From the NCBI GenBank assembly GCA_964036155.1, contig OZ038422.1:54397201-54461200 (forward strand): DNA of 64,000 bases, given 5' to 3'. Positions 56,201 through 64,000 of this stretch are shown here, one piece after another (the stretch's first letter is position 1; every line of letters begins with the position of its first letter). A program made the translations under genes and the position numbers. Below the pieces are notes generated by a model, which did no database searches, was not told the origin of the DNA, and saw nothing but the letters and a program-made list of their open reading frames with translations. The stretch comes from Diploscapter coronatus (Eukaryota; Nematoda; Chromadorea; Rhabditida; Rhabditidae).

Positions 56201-57025
56201 TGCTGCAAACAAACAGCTAGGAAAGATGCAGCAGAAGCAGAGAATATGCAAATGGATAGAGGAAAGGGGTAAAGAGCAGGTGAGGCAGGACGATTACATA
56301 GACTTGAGAGGTACTTGAAGGGTCAGAGAAATGGCCATATTTGGGAAGAGCAAAAGGAGGGGAGGGAGACTCTAGATTGATGAATTGATGACCGCTCATC
56401 GGCTCACCTGCAAACCTCTCTCGGCTTCTGTCAGTCGAAGCTCCAAATTACTGATTCGAATTTGCTGCAGAGAGCAGATAATGCAAATCACTAGAAACAT
56501 AATTAGGGAAGGCAGAAATACGATCCATTGAGGAGGCAGGGATGGACACGAACAGGACGGCCTGAAAAACCTGGACTTCATGAAATTCTCTGAAAAATGA
56601 TAGATTCTGACTGAACCAAATTCAGATAAGAGCCTTCATATGTTCATACTATAGAGAACACGTCGTAATATCGAATGGCATTAATCTCATAAAGTCGCCA
56701 TAATTTTGATGCGTTGAATAGCTCAGAAAATTAAAAAAAAAAGTGAATGAGCTAGAACTAGTAATGAAACAACAAATAGCATGAAATTTCTTTCGAATTT
56801 CCTTGATCACAAAGATTTATATCTTATTGTCTGGTCTGAAGCAAAATTTTTGCATAAATCGAGCGCTGCTGACCTCTCGCATTTCGATGAGATCAGTTTA
56901 GCGATCGGAGCAGCCAGTCTTGATTTCCCGTTCTCCAGCTTGGTGGATGAACTAGGCTGGAGCAGCTCGCTGCTGCCGTCCTTATGCACCACAACTCCGT
57001 GAGGTTCCCTTCTCATCCCGTCCAT
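47234..57025 (-). CDS. Transmembrane (MACIT-type) collagen, col-99-like
   Basis: This is a type II membrane collagen of many short exons. Exon 1 (56874-57025) encodes a cytosolic head ([17 protein letters not shown]). Exon 2 (56408-56561) encodes a membrane helix ([20 protein letters not shown]) and a short coiled coil ([18 protein letters not shown]). An exon at about 54370-54494 gives an ectodomain linker with RSER and TNRR basic sites and CICPPG. Gly-X-Y exons follow, such as [47 protein letters not shown] and [19 protein letters not shown]. They are interrupted by non-collagen stretches (for example [20 protein letters not shown] at about 49000). The last exon carries [18 protein letters not shown], the conserved C-terminal signature of collagens XIII/XXIII/XXV. 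It ends SWKPAEV at a TGA at 47234-47236. The nematode COL-99 is the likely counterpart. RSER could be a furin-type site for shedding the ectodomain. Confidence 0.92.
47473..47683. mobile_element. Tc1-like MITE in a collagen intron
   Basis: TA/CAGTGTCGAGCAAAAGTTTG, then AAAACGC at the left, is mirrored by GCGTTTCCAAACCTTTGCTC, then GCCATTG/TA at the right. Ends of about 27 bases are nearly perfect and TA flanks both sides. At 211 bases it matches the element at 7721-7933 in size and the fragment at 28505-28638 in its right end. Confidence 0.8.
48613..48811. repeat. Inverted-repeat element in a collagen intron
   Basis: AATTAGGGACCGCCAA at the left and GCTGACGACCCCTAATT at the right form imperfect inverted ends. 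The left end is shared with the element at 45268-45624. Confidence 0.5.
51505..51725. repeat. Inverted-repeat element between collagen exons
   Basis: The outer ends CTACTCGGGGAAAAGTT and AACTTTTTCGGAGTAG are complementary. The inner AGGTTGGAGAAGGATGGGAA pairs with TTCCCATCCTTTCCCACCTT. Length is about 220 bases and there is no coding sequence. Confidence 0.6.
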
Positions 57026-59959
57026 ATGATCCACATTCTAATCTGTGAATTGCGCACTGCTAAAAAGACAAAGGGTGAAAAATGAAAGATGGATGCTCGA
57101 GTGAAATGTCACTCGATTACAGTCGAATCGAGGGAAAAACATCAACAGAAAAAGCGGAGTATTTGAGATTTCACACGGACATAAACGAGCCAATGAACGA
57201 TGCGAAATGAGCGGAATTGGGATTGAAAATGAGCAGAATGTGAAACGATGAGATTCTAGGTTTTTAGTGAGTGCGAGAAAGATGTGGATGATATGCAAAG
57301 ATGTCTATAGAGAGGCGCTGAATCGAGAATCGAGTGTACTAGACACTCAGACATACTGATGACGATGTAATGCTTAAGTATGGATCATTTTTCGAGAAAA
57401 AAAAATTAAACTTTGGTAGTATTTCAAGGCATGCGTTATTCGTCAATGATAAGAGAAATTTGAAATTTTGTGAATCAAACTCTAGATCAAATAGGAAATT
57501 AGCCCCCCCAACTTTTTAAAAGCTGAAGTAAAAAATTTTAAAATAGACTAAATCAAAATACATTATTTTCTGTCATATCATGATGTATCATTAGACAATC
57601 AAAATAAAGCCGGACAATAACCTCTTCTGCAAATAGTTGACTTATAAAACAAAAGCAGATGGTTTAGGATAAATTAGTGCACGAGGGGCAGGTACTTACA
57701 ATGGAGGGATATTGAGAGAAGACAGTATAATCCTCGAGAGCAGGACATAACCGCAGGTAATGCATGACAAAACGATGTATACCAAAGCCATAAATGGACT
57801 GCAAAGAATAAAAAGAAGACCGATTCGATTCGGGTTGAGTAGAGTCGCTGTAAAACGAGAAAACGAGGAGAGTTAACCTGTCTCCCGAGGACAGGAAAAG
57901 TTATTTGTCTGTTGTCCTCTATATTCCTCGAGACTGGATTGGTTAGCTCTGTCAGGTCGACAGATAAGAATCAGATCAAATCAACTGGATGAATAGAGAT
58001 GAGATGATGAGGATGTCGGGCGAAAACCGAATGCAACAATCCTGGACACCATAAAGAGGGGACGATCGAGATGTTATCTGATGCACAAAGAAGGAATGAC
58101 AAATCACAAACATTGACAGGGAAAGGAATGAGATAATTACTCCAAGACAAGGCAGAGCAGGAGAGATACAGCAATTCCACTAGAATGAGCAACCCTCTCT
58201 CTCTCTCTTTGCTTTTGCATGCAGGGGGAACGTGTCGGACTTGCGACTTGCCAACGGCCACTCACACGGGAAACAAAAGAATTAGCTTATTTAGAGGATC
58301 TCTCCTTGCAACTGGACACGAAAAAATGCACACAAGGTGAGAAGCAAGAAGGGGGAGAGAAGGGAGGGAAGGAGTACTGGTCAAAGGAGGGCACGCCCAC
58401 TTGGATGAGAGGGAAGAGAAGAGCGAGGAAGGAGGAGGCAGATAGCTGTCAGATGGAAAGTGAGAAAGATATTGACAATGATAGATGCATGTTCGGGATG
58501 GAAGCTGATCACAACAGAAACTGATATTGCATATGATTGGGTTGAACAGAGCAAATTGCAGATTGAATGATGGAAATGGAATGGGATGGATGAATGGCAG
58601 GACAAAGACACTATGAAAGGACATGCCGCTGCAGAGGCAGAGCTGCAAGGGGAGGAGAATGTTACGTGATGAGATTATCGATGAAAGATGGATGAGAAGA
58701 ACGATCAAATAGAGGATCTCCTGCATGGATAACCTCTCATTTACATACAGGAACATTGGAACGAGAATGAGAATGAGGATCGAAGGGAATTGGGATGTGA
58801 ATGTCGAAATGAATATGTTGAATGCGAGATGAACGGGATAATCACAATATAAATCACAGGTATCAATTTGGGAACCCAAGAATCAAACTCGAATAAGAAA
58901 CTTTGATAGATTGCTGAATCAAATGATTTGGGGGTGTAGCAGAGATAAGAAATCTATGAGTGGGTAAGAAGAAAATTGGCAATATAATAGAATAAAGAAG
59001 GATATGGTACAAGAAATAATTGCAAAACAAAAGAAAAATAGATATAAACGCGCATGTAAGAATTTAAAATAAAAAATATTGAAATTTTTAGTTAACCTTC
59101 ATAAGGAAAGCTATTAGTGTGTTGCTTAGAGAATCGGTTCATACTTTCATGGAAAGTCAATTCTGGTATGCATTTCCGAATTTATTTTCTCTGAAAGTAT
59201 GAACCAATTTTGTGAGTAGCACATTGATATTTCCCCTCGACAAATATGTTCATTGTAGATAAACCAGATTGCTGATAGAAACTTATTTGAAGCATTGAAA
59301 AGCGTTCATATATAAATAAAAACTATTCGAGAATCAAAAAAAATATCTTCGAAAAGGGGGAGAAAAAGTTTGGTTAGATCATTCTTATTGCATAAACATA
59401 CTTACGTGCTCGTATCCCCAGTTTCGTTGCGCATTCTCAGTTGCAATCCTCCTTTAGTCCTTCGCCCTCCTTCCGCTTCATTGCTACCGTCCCATTGTCT
59501 TTTGTCGTCCTCTTGTCTTCCTTATCTCAGCAGGAAGCTCAACTCCATGTCAATTCTTCATGTTTTGACTAAAAACTTTAGTTCCTCAGACCCTTTGTCT
59601 GCAAACATTCGGATAAACTATTCTAAATGAAAAGTATCAAATACCATCAAAGTTAATTTAATAAAATATTTAGAGAAGAGAAAATTAGTCAAAATATTCA
59701 TTTTCTACGAAATGATAATGTGATCTTTGAGATAAAGTTTTATTATTGATTTTTAGAGAATTTCATATTTCATTATTAAAGTCCTGATTAATCTTATTGT
59801 GTCATTTATTTTATTTTTAGATAATCAAACTGAATTGTTCAAATAAATATTTATTAAAGAAAAACTTGGTTGAAAAGATAACACTCAAATATAAATTACA
59901 AAATTGACAAAGTGCAATTCACAAGAAATGAATAAATGAGAATAATATTGGTAATTTAA
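57026..59959. other. Collagen leader region with exon-like blocks
   Basis: Pyrimidine-rich on the minus strand (about 58180-58880), giving a 205-codon frame that looks like composition rather than protein. An acceptor TTCACAG at about 57040 precedes the collagen start exon. Two blocks with good splice sites join in phase on the minus strand. One ends MRNETGDTST at about 59404. The other, about 57692-57795, reads PFMALVYIVLSCITCGYVLL and ends at a GTAAGT donor, but it does not continue in frame into the collagen. They may be untranslated leader exons or a small membrane-protein gene. A hairpin lies at 59119-59223. Confidence 0.4.
59119..59223. repeat. Hairpin element
   Basis: GTGTTGCTTAGAGAATCGG and TTCATACTTTC are mirrored by GAAAGTATGAA and CCAATTTTGTGAGTAGCAC. 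Arms are about 30 bases with a loop of about 40. There is no coding sequence. Confidence 0.6.
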
Positions 59960-60928
59960 TTAATGTCTATCGTTTGCTGCATCACTGCTACCTACTGCGA
60001 TTACCTTTACTTCAGGTTGTATTCGATTTGATCCTTCCAATCTCTGAATTCGTATATGATTTGAATAAAATATTATATAATGCCTTAATAGCTTTTCGTG
60101 TCAAAATATAGAGTGTTATGAGCTGTAAAGCGGGACCGAATTGATATAATGTCGACAGGGAAACCTTAACAATGTACATATATTCATTTATTATTCATAT
60201 TTAGTTCAATTATCTTTCTGATGAAATCAATTGAATCGTGAATACAAATAATTAGATGTAAGGGATGATGAAATTTATATAATTAATTTTCAAATACCTT
60301 ACAATGTCTAAAGTCAATTTATTTACCATATATAAAATAATCTTACAGAGACAAAATATTCCATTTTACTATGGCATTTACAAGAACTAACTAGTCCGAA
60401 ACTAGTAAAAATGCTTAGTATACCTAGAGAGGAACTTGTTATCACTTCGCATGTTGTCTAAATTATGCTTTGTGCAAGCAAAATTATTATTTGCACTACC
60501 ATAGTCTTTAACAAACGATTTTTATCGTAAAAAAACTGAATCAAATGCATAAGCGATGACACCCCTACTGTAACTTGAAATTAGTAAGACAGGATTTTCG
60601 AATTTTTCAGTTTCATTGGTCTGCAACTTGTATTTATTTGACTCCTATGATAAATACCGCCTGTTGCAATATGTCGCATGATAAAATTTGCAAAGCGAGT
60701 TTAATTTTCGTTTGTTAATGAGCATGATAGAGTGATTTATCAAATATAACGTTAGAGTAAAAGACTTACATGAACTATCAATTTAATATTTATATTGATT
60801 TCATTATCATTTATGTATTTAGACATTCTTTTATTTCGCATCCTTATTTTGACTACTATGAATATTGAGCAGCAAATAGCTAATAGGGATAAAACAAGAT
60901 CTATCAAAATGGTACTTATGATATTCAT
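59960..60928 (-). CDS. Small single-pass membrane protein, two exons
   Basis: Exon 1 (60770-60928) starts MNIISTILIDLVLSLLAICC, continues SIFIVVKIRMRNKRMSKYI and ends at a clean GTAAGT donor in phase 0. Exon 2 (59960-60043), after an ATTCAG acceptor, reads RLEGSNRIQPEVKVIAVGSS, then DAANDRH and a TAA, also phase 0. The joined product is 80 residues: one hydrophobic helix of about 25 residues, then a basic RMRNKR stop-transfer and a polar tail. A TTTCAG acceptor at about 60970 and an (ATT)n run precede the ATG. I do not recognise the family. The layout resembles small ion-channel accessory subunits only in general shape. It is next to another unrecognised membrane-protein gene. Confidence 0.45.
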
Positions 60929-60937
60929 AATGATAAA

Positions 60938-60962
60938 ATAATAATAATAATAATAATAATGC
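60938..60962. repeat. ATT/AAT microsatellite
   Basis: Eight uninterrupted AAT units on the plus strand, in the presumed untranslated leader of the small membrane-protein gene. Confidence 0.85.
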
Positions 60963-61593
60963 ACTGGCTGAAATGTAAAATAAAGTATCGTTGCAATGTA
61001 ATCATGCATTATTCTCTATATATTCCATATCTATGAATAAATATACCGGCGTATCAAAAGCCATCAATAAATTATTCGGATTTGGTTCGTGAAATGCAAT
61101 TTCTGGAAGTACGTAGAATATATAAATCACATGATATATATATCGTGGAAATGTAGAGAAAAATAAATAAAACAAATATGAAAATAATAGTAGTAGTTTG
61201 AGCGCTTTTAATAATTTTGTATTTGGATCACTAAATTATACTTCACATCATGAAATTAATGAATATTTGAAGAAATATACACTTTACTATCTTTTTCATT
61301 CAGTAATGACCGAAAATAATGAGCATAATTTACATTTAGAATCTTACATAACTAATTTCATGGTTTTTGTTTAATGAAACATTCTGAATATATTGCCAAT
61401 GATAATTTATCATATTCGAAAAACCTGTTGCATAAATGATAGAAAGATTATCTACTATTTAATAATCAAAAGGGTTAGCTAGTATTCGTAACAAATTCAC
61501 GCTCATTTAAATCGGCATTGCATATCTTTTAATAGAGAATTGATACAGTATTTCAAATAGTGTTCAATAATTTAAGTCTTTAAAAAGTAAAAT

Positions 61594-62520
61594 TTACATT
61601 GCACAGGCGCTTGCACGGTCGATTGCCATTTTGCACATAACAAATTTCGTTGTATCAAATAGTAAATCCTGAGTTAACTTCCAAATCTGATATATTTTCT
61701 AAAAATAAGTTACATGTCGTAATATGAATTAACTGTACATATAATATGAATCTATTTGTGAATACAAATAGTTTAATCTTATCATAAAAAGCCTCTTATA
61801 TGTAACACATCATAATTAATGAAAAGAGAAACATTTATGTAAATTGCATTTTCAATTATCAAAAAGGGACAAATTGTATATTTTGCCATCTTCTTCAAGT
61901 AAAATGAATAGAAAGAACCGCTATATTTTAAAATTGCAATATTTAAAACGACTCATTCACATACGTAAATGTCCTCGACATATTCGCAGCAGTCTCCCTT
62001 TATTTCAATATAAGTAGCTAAATGAAACTGAAACATTATTTGTAACGATTTATTATTTTATTATTATTATTTAAGTAAATTACGATACCATAGCTATTGC
62101 GTAGAAAGTAGTAAATAAACTGAATATAATTGAAAATATAAGGCTCTTCTCAAAACTTTCTAAATTTAAATTTGTATCAGAATATTAATACTATTTGAAT
62201 TTTATAATTACTTATCAAAATCGTTTTGTTCTAAATTAATTATTAGTGTTATGCAATTTTTAATTGTGATTCTTGAAAAAAGTAATACTGATAAAATAAG
62301 ATTATAAATAGAATTTTTCACGACGTTATTCCCTAATTTATTTTGTTGCATCATGATATTTGCATTACTGTTGATAATTTCTAATCTATAGAGTCATAAT
62401 AATCTAACTCACCCATTTTTTTCTTTCTATTTTTCCAAAATATTCTAACCATTCTAATCATTAGCAATGCTGGTATAACCAATATTACGAATTCAATTGC
62501 ATCTTTGTTCAGAAAATAAT
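61594..62520 (-). CDS. Unrecognised small membrane-protein gene, 5' end missing
   Basis: Three exons agree in splice phase. The first, 62413-62520 (acceptor TTTAG, donor GTGAGT), reads YFLNKDAIEFVILVIPALLM then IRMVRIFWKNRKKKM. The second, 61965-62017, reads TYIEIKGDCCEYVEDIY. The third, 61594-61698, reads KIYQIWKLTQDLLFDTTKFV, then MCKMAIDRASACAM and a TAA. Features are one hydrophobic helix, a strongly basic WKNRKKK patch after it, a CC pair and two later cysteines. The first visible exon needs a preceding exon ending in phase 1, which I could not find in 62521-64000. Together with the neighbour at 59960-60928 it shows a helix plus a basic run, but no clear sequence similarity. I assign no family. 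Confidence 0.45.
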
Positions 62521-62633
62521 CTAAATTTAAATATATTGACCCATCAACAATAGATAAAATATATTATATTAATAAAATTACACTGTTATATTTATAATCA
62601 TAACTCGCAGTGCCATCAGATTATTTCCTATTA

Positions 62634-62760
62634 AGGGTGGAGCAAAATAACGTGCGAGCGTTTCTCAAACGATGAAATGGATCAAGGAAAATCAATCGAT
62701 AAATTGTTCCCGCTCGTCTATCGTTAGAGAAAACGCCACATAGTTATTTCGCTCCACCCA
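62634..62760. mobile_element. Palindromic MITE-like element
   Basis: GGGTGGAGCAAAATAAC at the left is mirrored by GTTATTTCGCTCCACCC at the right. Inner GCGTTTCTCAAACGAT pairs with ATCGTTAGAGAAAACGC. Length is 127 bases with no coding sequence. Confidence 0.75.
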
Positions 62761-64000
62761 TAAATAAAAATAACCAGTTGACGTCGACACTACCTTGCGG
62801 TTCATTCAAAACGGTCGAAATATATGCGGCGAAGTGGGATGAACTGTTATGAAGATCTAAATTGTTCAACTTGGCAAATGGTGACATCTCATTGCTCACC
62901 GTAACATATCTTTAATTTGATTTTGACCTCGGGGCAACGATATTCCATTTTAATGAATCTAAGTCCGATTAGAATGTGAATGCAAAGTTGTATGTTGAAC
63001 AAAAAAGGCCTTCTGGAGAGATTCCTTTCTGTGGGTTAAGATTGGTTGGTTAGTAAATTTGGTTGACAAAAACAGAAACTGATACTAACAAAAATTTATT
63101 GACACAAAATAACAGAGTACCACTCGATCGTAATGATGTTTTAGCATAAAGAATAAAGGGGCGGGAAAAGCTCAGAAGAGAGAACAACTAGAGATATAGA
63201 AAAAAAACTGCCTCGGAGAAATATTGTTAAGAAAGATAAAATAAAACTGTGTGCATTTTTGCACATGTTTGAATTACATAAAGTTATTACCTGACTGTTC
63301 AAATTCTTTCATCTTAACCGTAGTTATTCTTTCACCTCTGCATATTTAATCATCTCAGATACCCTTTAACTACATCTCTCAACAAAACTAAATAACACAG
63401 CAGATGCATACTCAGATGTTATTTTAAATTATCAGCAAAAATTTTCATCACGCATACATTTTTGAAATGTCAGAAACACTATTTATGAATCTATGCATAG
63501 CAACAGTTACAAGGAACTAACTTTAATATCGATCTATTAAAGTTAGAAAAGTTCCAAAAAAGTAAATGATCGTAATTAAATTATATGGCATAAACAAAAC
63601 TCAAATTGCATGAGTATCTTGTAACATGCTACGTAAAAGAAATAAGGATGATGAATTATGCGCTATTCCTGTCGTTTTTGGTGTTGATGCTGCTAACTGA
63701 TAATTTTGAGCCAGGTTGAATACGATTTTGACTATCTAATCGCTAAAATTTCGATTAATGAACATATAATCGGTATGAATATTATCGTTCCATGCAATAT
63801 TATTTGGCTATAGCATTTTATTTAATATTTATATGTAGAGAAAAATATTCAAAATAATAGTTAAGCTTAGAAATTAATTGTCATTCATTTTTCTTCATGA
63901 AGCATAAATAATAATTTTCCTTCCATATATTGTAATATTTTTAGCTGTGTTACAGTATAAGAAACATTAGAGAATACCTACTATGGCTACATTATTTAGT
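62761..64000. other. AT-rich region without recognised gene
   Basis: No open frame above 60 codons and no exon series could be supported. The missing 5' exon of the minus-strand gene at 61594 should lie here or beyond the window. Confidence 0.5.

Noticed and set aside
58262..58879. 205-codon minus-strand open frame
   Set aside because: It is rich in Phe, Ser, Pro, Leu and Ile because the strand is pyrimidine-rich. There is no domain and it overlaps the collagen leader region. The composition explains the length.
60300..60530. Possible middle exon (KDYGSANNNFACTKHNLD) of the small membrane-protein gene
   Set aside because: Its splice phases do not fit the flanking exons, and the acceptor is weak. 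The two-exon model joins cleanly without it.

Overview
This is a eukaryotic window with the gene architecture of a nematode. Exons are short, acceptors follow TTTTCAG or TTTNCAG, introns go down to about 43 bases, and the background is AT-rich. Some gene pairs have the intercistronic spacing of trans-spliced operons. The recognisable genes are nematode developmental and secretory genes: a PITX/unc-30 homeobox gene, a type I TGF-beta receptor, a DNAJC25/dnj-2 type J protein, and a transmembrane collagen of the col-99/MACIT type. I cannot name the species. All exon boundaries were read by eye from splice motifs and reading-frame continuity.

Left third (1-13.5 kb), housekeeping. A multi-Tudor protein and TRAP-gamma (SSR3) lie on the minus strand, with spacing that suggests one operon. 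Head to head with TRAP-gamma, on the plus strand, are Sec61-beta and then BuGZ/ZNF207, again spaced like an operon. The two translocon subunits thus share a 533-base divergent promoter region. A DNAJC25-type J-domain membrane protein follows on the minus strand.

Middle (14.7-41.1 kb), secreted and developmental genes. A signal-peptide, C-type lectin, EGF-like and VWA-like secreted protein occupies 14.7-20.1 kb on the minus strand. Next comes an unresolved Thr-rich secreted-type gene whose frames do not join cleanly, possibly a decaying copy. The PITX/unc-30 gene (28.0-31.9 kb) and the type I TGF-beta receptor (35.2-41.1 kb) are on the plus strand. Both have long pyrimidine-rich leader regions.

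Right third (41-64 kb). A stretch rich in miniature inverted-repeat elements carries one candidate small cysteine-rich secreted peptide. A transmembrane collagen then spans about 10 kb on the minus strand. Beyond it lies very AT-rich DNA in which I reconstructed two small, unrecognised, spliced membrane-protein genes from phase-consistent exons.

Scattered non-coding elements include two full-length Tc1-like MITEs with TA flanks and matching ends, plus a truncated third. There is also a 550-base mariner-like element with TA flanks, a palindromic element with an exact 8-base flanking direct repeat (hAT-like), and several other hairpin elements inside introns and intergenic DNA.
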